Of a stretch of DNA of 64,000 nt, positions 7,654 through 16,435 are shown piece after piece (the first letter of the stretch is position 1; each line of letters begins with the position of its first letter). The translations under genes were made by a program, and so were the position numbers. The notes under the pieces are model-generated. The model was not told the DNA's origin and made no database searches. It worked only from the letters and a program-made list of their open reading frames with translations. The DNA comes from BOG-908 sp965198855. Its GTDB lineage: Bacteria; Pseudomonadota; Alphaproteobacteria; Acetobacterales; Acetobacteraceae. The stretch is taken from positions 1,302,001 to 1,366,000 of the forward strand of contig CBDAPZ010000001.1 in assembly GCA_965198855.1 (NCBI GenBank), read 5' to 3'.

Positions 7654-10512
7654 GTGTCAGCTATCGTCGTCCGTGGTGCCAGGGAGCACAATCTCAAAAA
7701 CATCGACATCTCCATCCCGCGTGATCAGCTGACGGTCATAACAGGTCTTTCCGGTAGCGGAAAGAGTTCCCTTGCCTTCGACACGATCTATGCGGAGGGA
7801 CAGCGGCGCTATGTCGAGAGCCTGTCCTCCTATGCGCGGCAGTTCCTCGAGCTGATGGGCAAGCCGGACGTGGACAGCATCGAAGGCCTGTCGCCGGCGA
7901 TCTCCATCGAGCAGAAGACGACCAGCCGCAATCCGCGCTCCACCGTAGGCACGGTGACGGAAATCCATGACTACATGCGTCTGCTGTGGGCACGCGTGGG
8001 CGTGCCATATTCGCCGGCGACCGGGCTGCCGATCGAGGCGCAGACGGTGAGCCAGATGGTGGACCGTGTGATGGCGATGCCCTCCGGCACCAGGCTGCTG
8101 CTGCTGGCCCCGGTGGTGCGCGACCGCAAAGGCGAATACCGCAAGGAACTCGCCGAACTGCAGCGCCGCGGCTTCACCCGCGCCAAGGTGGACGGCACGC
8201 TGTACGACATCGCCGAGGTGCCGGCGCTGAACCGCAAGACCAAACATACGGTCGAGGCGGTGGTCGACCGCATCGTGGTGCGCGAAGGCGCCGAACAGCG
8301 CTTGGCGGATAGCTTCGAGACCGGGCTGGGCATGGTGCCGGACGGCATCGTCTATGCCGAGCATGCCGATAGCGGCGAACGCACCGTGTTCTCCTCGCGC
8401 TTCGCCTGCCCGGTGAGCGGCTTCACGATCGAGGAGATCGAGCCGCGCCTGTTCAGCTTCAACTCCCCTCATGGCGCTTGCCCGGCCTGTGACGGCCTCG
8501 GCATGGAGACGTTTTTCGACGGCGCCATGGTGGTGCCGGACGAGCGCCGCAGCCTGGCCGAAGGCGCGGTGGCGCCCTGGACCGGCGGGATGAGCCAGTA
8601 TTTCGACCAGACCCTGCAAAGCCTGGCACGCCATTTCAAGGTGACCACGCGCACGCCTTGGAGCGAACTGCCGGAACGTGCGCGCGACGGCATTCTCAAC
8701 GGCACCGGCGATACGGTCGTCGAAATGACATACAAGGACTCCGCCCGCTCCTATCAGGTCAAGAAGCCGTTCGAAGGCGTTCTCAAGAACCTCGAGCGAC
8801 GCTGGCGCGAAACGGATTCCGCCTGGCAGCGTGAGGAGCTTTCCCGCTACCAGGCGCAAAAGCCCTGCGTCGTTTGCAAGGGCGCGCGGCTGAAGCCGGA
8901 GGCGTTGGCTGTCAAAATCGATCGCCGTACCATTGCTGAGGCGTCGGATTTTTCCATCCGCGATGCGCTGGCATGGTTCTCCCAAGTTGGCCCCACGCTT
9001 ACCAAGCAACGCGCAGAGATCGCTCGTCGAATTTTGCGCGAAATCGTCGATCGGTTGCAGTTCCTTGTCGATGTCGGGCTGGATTATCTCTCCTTGTCGC
9101 GCGGATCGACCACTTTGTCGGGCGGCGAGAGCCAGCGCATTCGCCTCGCCAGCCAAATCGGCAGCGGCCTGACCGGTGTGCTCTATGTGCTCGATGAGCC
9201 GTCCATCGGCCTGCACCAGCGCGACAACGAAAGGCTGTTGGGGACGCTGCAGCGTTTGAAGAACCTCGGTAACACGGTGCTGGTGGTCGAGCACGACGAG
9301 GACGCGATCAGGCAAGCCGATTACCTGATCGACATGGGTCCGCGCGCGGGCATGAACGGTGGCCATGTGGTGGCCAAGGGCACGCCGGCGGAAGTGGCGG
9401 CCAACAAGGATTCACTCACCGGTGATTACCTCAGCGGCCGGCGTCGCATCGAAGTGCCGACACGCCGGCGGCCCTATGACAAGAACCGCAAGGTCACCGT
9501 AGTCGGTGCGACCGGGCATAATCTCAAGGATGTCACGGCCTCTTTTCCGCTCGGTACCTTCACCTGCATCACCGGCGTCTCCGGCGGCGGCAAATCCACG
9601 CTGGTGATCGATACGCTCTACAAGGCGGTGTCACGCCGCCTCATGGGATCGGGAGAAGTCCCTTCCGCGCATCAGCGCATCGACGGGCTGGAGCAGCTCG
9701 ACAAGATCATCGATATCGACCAGTCGCCGATCGGCCGCACGCCACGCAGCAACCCCGCGACCTATACCGATCTATTCGCGCCAATCCGCGACTGGTTTGC
9801 CGAATTGCCGGAAAGCCGTGTGCGCGGCTACAAGGCCGGCCGGTTTAGTTTTAACGTCAAAGGTGGCCGCTGCGAAGCATGCCAGGGTGACGGGCTGCTA
9901 AAAATCGAGATGCACTTCTTGCCGGATGTGTTCGTGACCTGCGACACTTGCAAAGGTGCGCGCTATAACCGGGAAACTCTGGAAATCAAGTTCCGTGGGA
10001 AGTCGATCGCCGAGATCCTGGCGATGACGGTGGACGAGGCGCAGCCGCTATTTTCTGCGGTGAACCGCATTAACGATCGCCTCTCGATCCTGCAGCGCGT
10101 CGGTTTGGGCTACATCAGCCTCGGCCAGCAAGCGACCACACTCTCCGGCGGTGAGGCACAGCGCATAAAGCTGGCAAAGGAGCTGGCACGACGCGCGACC
10201 GGCCGCACGATCTATATCCTTGATGAGCCCACCACCGGCCTGCATTTCGAAGACATCCGCAAATTGCTGGAGGTTCTGCATGCACTAGTGGACCAGGGTA
10301 ACTCGGTAGTCGTGATTGAGCATAATCTGGAGGTGATCAAGACCGCCGACTGGATCATCGATATGGGCCCGGAAGGCGGCGATGGCGGTGGACGCGTGGT
10401 TGCCGAAGGCACGCCGGAAATGATCGCGGCGATAGAGGGCAGCCACACGGGCCGTTTCCTGGCGCCGTTGCTACCGTCGCCAGCGAAAGCCAAGGTGAAG
10501 AGAAGGGCATGA
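7654..10512 (+). CDS. uvrA: Excinuclease ABC subunit A
   Basis: 952 aa, the usual length. It recognises DNA lesions in nucleotide excision repair. Two ABC ATPase modules: Walker A GLSGSGKSSLAFDT near residue 33 and GVSGGGKSTLVIDT near 648, with signatures LSGGESQRIRLASQIG and LSGGEAQRIKLAKEL. Zinc-finger cysteines are seen in SPHGACPACDGLG, CVVCKGARL, and CEACQGDG with CDTCKGARYN. GTG 7654 was chosen over TTG 7651 because GAGGGG (7642-7647) sits at a better distance. A composite repeat starts right after the stop. Confidence 0.97.
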   Translation: MSAIVVRGAREHNLKNIDISIPRDQLTVITGLSGSGKSSLAFDTIYAEGQRRYVESLSSYARQFLELMGKPDVDSIEGLSPAISIEQKTTSRNPRSTVGTVTEIHDYMRLLWARVGVPYSPATGLPIEAQTVSQMVDRVMAMPSGTRLLLLAPVVRDRKGEYRKELAELQRRGFTRAKVDGTLYDIAEVPALNRKTKHTVEAVVDRIVVREGAEQRLADSFETGLGMVPDGIVYAEHADSGERTVFSSRFACPVSGFTIEEIEPRLFSFNSPHGACPACDGLGMETFFDGAMVVPDERRSLAEGAVAPWTGGMSQYFDQTLQSLARHFKVTTRTPWSELPERARDGILNGTGDTVVEMTYKDSARSYQVKKPFEGVLKNLERRWRETDSAWQREELSRYQAQKPCVVCKGARLKPEALAVKIDRRTIAEASDFSIRDALAWFSQVGPTLTKQRAEIARRILREIVDRLQFLVDVGLDYLSLSRGSTTLSGGESQRIRLASQIGSGLTGVLYVLDEPSIGLHQRDNERLLGTLQRLKNLGNTVLVVEHDEDAIRQADYLIDMGPRAGMNGGHVVAKGTPAEVAANKDSLTGDYLSGRRRIEVPTRRRPYDKNRKVTVVGATGHNLKDVTASFPLGTFTCITGVSGGGKSTLVIDTLYKAVSRRLMGSGEVPSAHQRIDGLEQLDKIIDIDQSPIGRTPRSNPATYTDLFAPIRDWFAELPESRVRGYKAGRFSFNVKGGRCEACQGDGLLKIEMHFLPDVFVTCDTCKGARYNRETLEIKFRGKSIAEILAMTVDEAQPLFSAVNRINDRLSILQRVGLGYISLGQQATTLSGGEAQRIKLAKELARRATGRTIYILDEPTTGLHFEDIRKLLEVLHALVDQGNSVVVIEHNLEVIKTADWIIDMGPEGGDGGGRVVAEGTPEMIAAIEGSHTGRFLAPLLPSPAKAKVKRRA

Positions 10513-10640
10513 AGGCCTTCTTTTCTGAAGACAGGAAGCAAAAGGCCATTACGTCGCTGTCGCGGTTCTATCCGGCAGCGCACGTCAGAGCATAAAAGTC
10601 TTTTGGTTCTTTTCTTCAGAAAAGAACTGCTTTCTAAAAG
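10513..10640. repeat. Composite inverted-end repeat, copy 1 (about 130 bp)
   Basis: The left end unit (about 10513-10550, degenerate) begins right after the uvrA stop. The core GCTGTCGCGGTTCTATCC spans about 10555-10580. The right end unit, about 10592-10640, carries the hairpin GTTCTTTTC-TTCA-GAAAAGAAC (10606-10627) preceded by ATAAAAGTCTTTT. Right and left units are mutual inverted copies. Same design as at 27.3 and 37.1 kb. Confidence 0.75.
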
Positions 10641-10684
10641 GCTTCGTCATTGTCTCGCCGCATTCACCTGCTTAGTCACACCAC

Positions 10685-11629
10685 ATGATGCAAGCTGTTC
10701 CCACATCCACCCGTCGCAGTTCCTCCGATCGGGTTCGATTGGCGCTAAACGACGACGCACTCGCCTGGCCGCCGCAGCATCGCTCTATGCGCGAGCTCCG
10801 GGCTATGCGCCGGATCATCCTGGTGTTGCTGTTCGCGCCGCCGGCCTGCATGTTCCAGGCAGTGCTTCTGCTCTGCGCGCCGATCGGCAAGATCAAGTTC
10901 GCGGTGTTTTTCTGGAAGACCATCAGTCAGTTGCTCGGGCTGGAGGTGCGAGTCATCGGCACGCCGGCACGGACAGAAGGCGAGCATCGCCGCCCGGTGA
11001 TCTATGCGTGCAATCATTCCTCCTGGCTTGACATTCCAGCCACTGGCGGCGTCCTGCGCGCCTGTTTCGTCTCCAAGGACGATGTGGCGGGCTGGCCGAT
11101 CATCGGCACCGTTGCCCGGCTCGGGCGCAGCATCTTTGTCAGCCGTTCGCGCCAAGGCATCGGGCGCGAGCGCGACGAGATGCAAGCGCGGCTGCGTGGC
11201 GGCGATGACCTGATCCTGTTTCCCGAGGGCACGAGTTCGGACGGATCGCGTGTGCTACCGTTCCATTCGTCGTTTTTCGCTGCCGCCTATGGCGAGGCGA
11301 CGCCGCTGATCCAGCCGGTCTCGGTGGTGTATGACCGGTTGGAGCATCTGCCGGTGGGGCGCAGCAGCCGTACCGTATTCGCTTGGTTCGGCGATATGAG
11401 CCTGGCACCGCATGTGTGGCAGGTGGCCCAATGGCAAGGCAAACGGGTGAGCCTGCTATTCCATCCGCCGCTCGATCCGGCCGATTACACGTCGCGCAAG
11501 GCCCTGAGCCAGGCGACCTGGGAGGCGGTGGCCGACGGTGCGTCGGCCCTCAGGCAGAATCGCGCACCACGCTCCTCCGCCATTGCAGGCTCCATCGCCG
11601 CGGTGGTGCCTGCTTTTGCCCAGTGTTAA
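10685..11629 (+). CDS. 1-acyl-sn-glycerol-3-phosphate acyltransferase family protein
   Basis: 314 aa PlsC-type enzyme that acylates lysophosphatidate or a related lysolipid at the inner membrane. The catalytic HX4D motif is NHSSWLD (about residue 118), the acceptor motif is FPEGTSSDG (about 180), and a PVSVVYD strand follows. A hydrophobic segment near residues 43-65 anchors it. The first about 34 residues are weakly characteristic, and starts at Met 35 or 41 are possible. It stands alone between uvrA and miaB; in related genomes it often precedes miaB. Confidence 0.87.
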   Translation: MMQAVPTSTRRSSSDRVRLALNDDALAWPPQHRSMRELRAMRRIILVLLFAPPACMFQAVLLLCAPIGKIKFAVFFWKTISQLLGLEVRVIGTPARTEGEHRRPVIYACNHSSWLDIPATGGVLRACFVSKDDVAGWPIIGTVARLGRSIFVSRSRQGIGRERDEMQARLRGGDDLILFPEGTSSDGSRVLPFHSSFFAAAYGEATPLIQPVSVVYDRLEHLPVGRSSRTVFAWFGDMSLAPHVWQVAQWQGKRVSLLFHPPLDPADYTSRKALSQATWEAVADGASALRQNRAPRSSAIAGSIAAVVPAFAQC

Positions 11630-11825
11630 CGATCTCGCGCTACACGCATAAAACGCGTCTTTTTTCTTTCACTTGTTGACGACTCGGGCGCTTATTGCAG
11701 GATCGCGCCAACCAGGAGATCTGGATGAAGCCGACGGGACAGAGTTGACGGCGACGCGCGCCCCTGATTTCTCCGCTTATCCCCGGACGGATATTGTTCG
11801 GCGGCAAGAGCCGGAGCCCCGTCTG

Positions 11826-13199
11826 ATGTCTGCAACTATCCAAAAGAAGCGTCTGCACGTGATCACCTGGGGCTGCCAGATGAACGTGTACGACAGTGCC
11901 CGCATGGCGGACGTGCTCGCCCCCCTTGGCTACACGACGGCGGACGGGCCTGAGGACGCCGACATGGTGATCCTCAACACCTGCCATATCCGCGACCGCG
12001 CCACGGAAAAAGTGTTTTCCGAGTTGGGACGGTTGCGTGTTGCCAAGCAGGCGCGTGCCGAACAAGGTGAGAAGACCATCCTAGCCGTGGCCGGTTGCGT
12101 GGCCCAGGCGGAGGGCAAGGAAATCCTCGCCCGTGCGCCCTATGTGGACATCGTTCTTGGGCCGCAAACCTATCACCGCCTGCCGGAATTGGTCGCACAA
12201 GCCAGCCGCGCAGCCGGTGCGGTGATCGACACCGATTTTCCACCGGAATCGAAATTCGACTTTCTGCCCGACGCGGCCGCCCCGCAGATCGCCGGTGGAT
12301 TGACCGCTTTCCTCACCATCCAGGAAGGCTGCGACAAGTTCTGCAGCTTTTGCGTCGTGCCTTATACGCGCGGCGCCGAATCCAGCCGCCCGGCCGCCTC
12401 GGTCATCGCAGAGGCGCGCCGCATGGTCGATGGCGGCGCGCGTGAGATCACCCTGCTCGGTCAGAACGTGAATGCCTGGCATGGCGAAGGCCTCGATGGC
12501 GCCCCGCGCACGCTCGGCTGGTTGTTGCGCAGCCTTGCGGAAATCCCCGGCCTGGCACGGATGCGCTACATGACCTCGCATCCGCGCGACATGGATGACG
12601 ATCTGATCGCAGCGCACGGCGATCTGCCGCAACTGATGCCGTTCCTGCATCTGCCGGTGCAGTCAGGGTCGGACCGCATCTTGTCGGCAATGAACCGCAA
12701 GCATACGGCCGAGGACTATCTGCGTCTGGTCGACAGGCTGCGCGCGGTGCGGCCGGATCTGGCGATGTCGTCGGATTTCATCGTCGGCCATCCCGGCGAG
12801 ACCGAGGCCGATTTCGAAGCCACGATGGCGCTGATCCGCGCCGTCAAATTCTCGCAGGCATTCTCCTTCAAGTATTCGCAGCGCCCCGGCACGCCGGCAG
12901 CCGGCGCGCCGTTCCAGGTGCCGGAAGCGGAAAAGGACCGCCGCCTCTACGCGCTGCAGGCTCTGCTGCGCGCACAGACGGCAGAGTTCAACGAGCGTTG
13001 CGTGGGCCTCACCTTGCCGGTGCTGCTCACCGGCACCGGGCGGCATGCCGGCCAGATCGTCGGCCGCTCGCCCTATCTTCAACCCGTTCACCTGATTGGT
13101 CCGAAAAATCTGATCGGTCAGGAAATACAGGTGTGCATCGACGCCGCGCACACCAATTCATTGTCTGGAGCAACCCTAAAGGAGAAGGCCTGCGCTTGA
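11826..13199 (+). CDS. miaB: tRNA-2-methylthio-N6-dimethylallyladenosine synthase
   Basis: 457 aa radical-SAM methylthiotransferase that modifies i6A37 of tRNAs. ATG 11826 was chosen because family similarity begins at KRLHVITWGCQMNVYDSARM; the frame is open 51 codons further upstream but that part is unlike MiaB. N-terminal cluster cysteines: GCQMN, NTCHIRD, AGCVAQ. Radical-SAM CxxxCxxC: GCDKFCSFCVVPYTRG. TRAM domain at the end. Its stop overlaps the phoH start, opening the miaB-phoH-ybeY-corC operon. Confidence 0.95.
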   Translation: MSATIQKKRLHVITWGCQMNVYDSARMADVLAPLGYTTADGPEDADMVILNTCHIRDRATEKVFSELGRLRVAKQARAEQGEKTILAVAGCVAQAEGKEILARAPYVDIVLGPQTYHRLPELVAQASRAAGAVIDTDFPPESKFDFLPDAAAPQIAGGLTAFLTIQEGCDKFCSFCVVPYTRGAESSRPAASVIAEARRMVDGGAREITLLGQNVNAWHGEGLDGAPRTLGWLLRSLAEIPGLARMRYMTSHPRDMDDDLIAAHGDLPQLMPFLHLPVQSGSDRILSAMNRKHTAEDYLRLVDRLRAVRPDLAMSSDFIVGHPGETEADFEATMALIRAVKFSQAFSFKYSQRPGTPAAGAPFQVPEAEKDRRLYALQALLRAQTAEFNERCVGLTLPVLLTGTGRHAGQIVGRSPYLQPVHLIGPKNLIGQEIQVCIDAAHTNSLSGATLKEKACA

Positions 13200-14248
13200 C
13201 CCACCTCACCCCAGCACCCGCCCGACCTCTTCCCATCCCTGCCGCCACCGGCAAGGCCACCCTCAACTTCAACGACAACGCCTTGCTGCCGCTGCTGCTG
13301 GGTGACCACGACAGGCATCTGGTGCGGCTGGAACAGGGTTTTGGGGTGCGGCTCGCCTGCCGCGGCAATCGTGTCGCGATCAGCGGCGAGCCCGATGCGG
13401 TGCTCGCCACGCAGGAAGCGCTGAACGGCCTATGGCAGCGGCTGCAGAGGGGAGAAGCCGTGGCCTCAGGCGATGTGGACGCGGCAATTCGCATGCTGAA
13501 CCGAACCGATGAAGACCCAAGGCTGCCGCTTTCCGACTTGCCGGCAATCCGCACCCGCCGCGGCGCCGTCGGCCCGCGCTCGCCTGGTCAGCACACCTAC
13601 ATCGAGACCCTCGCCCGCCATGAAATGGTTTTCGCGCTTGGCCCGGCAGGCACCGGAAAAACCTATCTGGCCGTCGCCCAAGCAGTCGCCATGCTGCTCG
13701 CGAATCGTGTCGAACGCATCGTTCTCTGCCGCCCAGCGGTCGAAGCCGGCGAGCGCCTTGGCTTCCTGCCCGGCGACTTGAAAGAGAAGATCGACCCCTA
13801 TCTGCGCCCGCTCTACGACGCGCTGCACGACATGATGCCCGGCGACCAGGTGATACGGCGCATGGGCACCGGCGAGATCGAGGTCGCTCCCCTCGCTTTC
13901 ATGCGCGGCAGGACGCTGGCCCATGCCTTCGTCATTCTCGATGAAGCGCAGAACACCACCGAAGCGCAGATGAAGATGTTTTTGACCCGCATGGGCGAAG
14001 GCACTCGCATGGTCGTCACCGGCGATCTCACCCAGATCGACCTGCCCACCGGCGTACGCAGCGGCCTGCGCGACGCGGTGGAAACGCTGGAAGGCGTCCA
14101 AGGCATCGGCTTCGCGCGGTTCAACACGCGCGACGTGGTGCGCCATCCCCTGGTCGGGCGCATCGTCGACGCCTATGATCAGCGCGCGGCGGCGGCGCGG
14201 GAGACGGTGCGCGGCAAGGCTCGCCGGGAGAGCGATGGAACCGGGTAG
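13196..14248 (+). CDS. phoH: PhoH family ATPase (PhoH-like/YbeZ)
   Basis: 350 aa. TTG 13196 is chosen: it overlaps the miaB stop (TTGA) and has AAAGGAGAAGG at 13179-13189. Walker A GPAGTGKTYLAVAQAVAM, the conserved RPAVEAGERLGFLPGDL, the Walker B FVILDEAQNTT, and TRMGEGTRMVVTGDLTQIDLP are all present. YbeZ-type PhoH works with YbeY in rRNA/ribosome maturation, matching the next gene. Confidence 0.94.
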   Translation: MTHLTPAPARPLPIPAATGKATLNFNDNALLPLLLGDHDRHLVRLEQGFGVRLACRGNRVAISGEPDAVLATQEALNGLWQRLQRGEAVASGDVDAAIRMLNRTDEDPRLPLSDLPAIRTRRGAVGPRSPGQHTYIETLARHEMVFALGPAGTGKTYLAVAQAVAMLLANRVERIVLCRPAVEAGERLGFLPGDLKEKIDPYLRPLYDALHDMMPGDQVIRRMGTGEIEVAPLAFMRGRTLAHAFVILDEAQNTTEAQMKMFLTRMGEGTRMVVTGDLTQIDLPTGVRSGLRDAVETLEGVQGIGFARFNTRDVVRHPLVGRIVDAYDQRAAAARETVRGKARRESDGTG

Positions 14249-14723
14249 TACTGACCCCGCGAAGGCGGGGTTCCAAGCGAGACGCGCGGCGGCGGCATTG
14301 CAGCCGACCGTGCTGGTGCTCGACTCGAAATGGCGCGCTTTGGTCCCGCATGCCGAACGCCTGGCCAGCCGTGCGGCAGCGGCCGCGGGCGGCGCCGGCA
14401 CCGTCGTGCTGTCGAGCGATCGCGCGGTGAAAGCGCTCAACGGCCTGCACCGCAACAAGAACAAGCCCACCAACGTGCTCACCTTCGAATTCGGCTCCGG
14501 CTTCCTCGGCGGAGACATCGTGCTCGCTTTGGGCACCGTGCGGCGCGAGGCGAAGGCCGTCGGCCGATCGCCAGCACACCATCTTGCCCATCTCGTCGTG
14601 CACGGCGCACTACACCTGCGCGGCCATGATCACCACCATGTCGGCGACGCACGTCGCATGGAAATGGAGGAAGCGCGTATCCTGAGCACCATCGGCGTGC
14701 CCAACCCGTGGAAACGACGATGA
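14235..14723 (+). CDS. ybeY: Endoribonuclease / rRNA maturation factor YbeY
   Basis: 162 aa from ATG 14235, overlapping the phoH end by 14 bases; an upstream extension inside phoH is Arg-rich and unlikely. The zinc site is HGALHLRGHDH (three His), and the NKPTNVLTFEF segment is also typical. It processes 16S rRNA 3' ends and takes part in ribosome quality control. The stop overlaps the next start by ATGA. Confidence 0.93.
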   Translation: MEPGSTDPAKAGFQARRAAAALQPTVLVLDSKWRALVPHAERLASRAAAAAGGAGTVVLSSDRAVKALNGLHRNKNKPTNVLTFEFGSGFLGGDIVLALGTVRREAKAVGRSPAHHLAHLVVHGALHLRGHDHHHVGDARRMEMEEARILSTIGVPNPWKRR

Positions 14724-15607
14724 GCGAGGCTGCCAGCTCCACCCTGCTGAACCGCCTCGGCAGCATCCTCGGCAACCGCGCCAAACGGCGCGGCCAAGAC
14801 CACGGCGTGCGCGAATCGATTGCCGAACTCGTGCAGGAAGCCGCCGACGCCGGAGACGGTGACGGCGCTATCCCGGAACTCGACCGCCAGGAACGCGCTC
14901 TGATCGCCAACGTATTGCGCCTGCGCGGAACGTCGGCTGACGACGTGATGGTGCCGCGCGCCGACATCGTGGCGATGGACGTGGATCTGAACTGGGACCA
15001 GGCGATGGATCTGATACGGCGCGAGGGCCATTCGCGCATGCCGGTCTACCGTGAGCAGCTCGACGAGATTGTCGGCATGATCCACATCAAGGACGTTTTT
15101 GCGTTTGCGGGAAAACCCGTCGAGTTCAAGCTTGAAAGCGTTCTCCGAAAGCCGCTGATGGTGGCGCCGCAAATCCCGGCACTCGACCTGCTCCTGCAGA
15201 TGCGCGTAGCGCGCATGCATCTTGCCCTGGTGGTGGACGAATATGGCGGCATCGACGGCCTGCTGACCATCGAGGATCTGGTAGAAACGATCGTAGGCGA
15301 CATCGCCGACGAGCATGACGAGCCCGATCTGCCCATGGTGGTCGAGCGCCCGGACGGCACGCTGGATGTCGACGCCCGCATGAAGATCGAAGATTTTGAA
15401 GCGCGTGTCGGAAAGCTTCTCACCGATGAAGAACGCGACGCCGACATAGACACGGTCGGCGGCCTGGTCTTCACCTCCGCCGGCCGCGTCCCCGCCCGCG
15501 GCGAAGTCATCCGCCACGAATCGGGCGCCGAGTTCCGTATTCTCGATTCAGATGCCAGACGCATACGTCGGTTAAGAGCGAAGCTTCCAGTGCCAGCCAA
15601 TGAATAA
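14720..15607 (+). CDS. CorC/HlyC family CBS-domain protein (hemolysin-like transporter-associated)
   Basis: 295 aa from ATG 14720 (ATGA overlap with ybeY; a GTG at 14708 is an alternative). Two CBS domains: RGTSADDVMVPRADIVAMD to VGMIHIKDV, and KPLMVAPQIPALDLLLQM to DEYGGIDGLLTIEDLVE. A C-terminal CorC/HlyC domain has DTVGGLVFTSAGRVPARGEV. There are no membrane segments, as usual for the soluble CorC type linked to Mg/Co efflux. The apolipoprotein N-acyltransferase gene that often follows is absent. Confidence 0.92.
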   Translation: MSEAASSTLLNRLGSILGNRAKRRGQDHGVRESIAELVQEAADAGDGDGAIPELDRQERALIANVLRLRGTSADDVMVPRADIVAMDVDLNWDQAMDLIRREGHSRMPVYREQLDEIVGMIHIKDVFAFAGKPVEFKLESVLRKPLMVAPQIPALDLLLQMRVARMHLALVVDEYGGIDGLLTIEDLVETIVGDIADEHDEPDLPMVVERPDGTLDVDARMKIEDFEARVGKLLTDEERDADIDTVGGLVFTSAGRVPARGEVIRHESGAEFRILDSDARRIRRLRAKLPVPANE

Positions 15608-15690
15608 AAGTTTTTTTGTTCTTTTTTTCAAAAAAGAACAGCACTTCTTTTTTGAAAAAAAGAAGCAAAAAACTTTTATATCTTTGGTTG
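15604..15690. terminator. Facing pair of hairpin repeat units between corC and lutA
   Basis: The forward unit has stem GTTCTTTTTT (15618-15627) / AAAAAAGAAC (15630-15639). The reverse unit has CTTCTTTTTT (15644-15653) / AAAAAAGAAG (about 15656-15665) followed by CAAAAAACTTTT. Both are members of the repeat family described at 10.5 kb, here head to head without a core. The corC stop codon TAA lies in the first bases. The reverse unit reads as a Rho-independent terminator for corC. Confidence 0.7.
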
Positions 15691-15703
15691 GGTGTTCTAA
15701 CTT

Positions 15704-16435
15704 ATGAAGATCTCGCTTTTCATCACGTGTTTTAACGATACGCTTTTTCCACAGACAGGCTGGGCCGCCGTTCAGGTGCTCGAGCGGCTGGGGCATGAGG
15801 TGGATTTCCTACCGGGGCAAAGCTGTTGCGGGCAGATGCACAGCAATTCGGGCTATCCGCGCGAGGCGCTGGCGCTGGTGCGCAAGTTCGTCAGTGTATT
15901 TCGCGATGCCCCGGTGATCGTGGTGCCGTCGACCTCCTGCACCACGACCATCCGCGCCCAATATCCGCGCTTGGCGGCCGAAGATCCGGCACTCCTGCGT
16001 GAAGTGGAAGCGCTGATACCGCGCGTCTTCGAGTTTTCGCAGTTTTTGACAGAGGTTCTGGGATTAGAGGATGTGGGCGCCTACTACCCGCATCGCGTCA
16101 CCTATCATGCCTCCTGCAATTCCCTGCGTGGCCTGAAGCTGGGTGATGCCCCGAAAACCTTGCTGAAGGCGGTGCGCGGGCTTGAGTTCGTCGATCTTCC
16201 GGCAATCGAGGAGTGCTGCGGTTTTGGTGGCACGTTTGCGATCAAGAACAGCGAAGTTTCGACCGCGATGCTCAGCGACAAGATGCGCGCGGTGCTCGAG
16301 ACGGGTGCCGAGGTAGTCACCGCCGGTGACAATTCCTGCCTGATGCATATCGCCGGTGGTCTCTCGCGCATGAAAACAGGTGTGCGCGCCATGCACCTCG
16401 CCGAGATCCTGGCGGAAACGGAAGCCGATCTATGA
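15704..16435 (+). CDS. lutA: L-lactate oxidation iron-sulfur protein LutA
   Basis: 243 aa with two CCG domains: SCCGQMHSNSGYP near residue 40 and ECCGFGGTFAIKNSEVS near 168, plus SCTTTIRAQYP and HASCNSLRG. It is one part of the LutABC L-lactate dehydrogenase complex that feeds electrons from lactate. The start ATG 15704 has only a weak ribosome-binding site. The stop overlaps lutB (ATGA). Confidence 0.93.
   Translation: MKISLFITCFNDTLFPQTGWAAVQVLERLGHEVDFLPGQSCCGQMHSNSGYPREALALVRKFVSVFRDAPVIVVPSTSCTTTIRAQYPRLAAEDPALLREVEALIPRVFEFSQFLTEVLGLEDVGAYYPHRVTYHASCNSLRGLKLGDAPKTLLKAVRGLEFVDLPAIEECCGFGGTFAIKNSEVSTAMLSDKMRAVLETGAEVVTAGDNSCLMHIAGGLSRMKTGVRAMHLAEILAETEADL

Noticed and set aside
7657..9366. 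569-codon minus-strand ORF opposite uvrA
   Set aside because: Antisense shadow of uvrA; no motifs, and uvrA is unmistakable.
10735..10760. GGGTTCGATTGG, resembling a tRNA T-arm
   Set aside because: No matching acceptor stem or anticodon arm; lies within the acyltransferase coding start.
13027..14536. Possible minus-strand genes opposite phoH/ybeY
   Set aside because: Both are shadows; the plus-strand operon has overlapping starts and stops and clear motifs.
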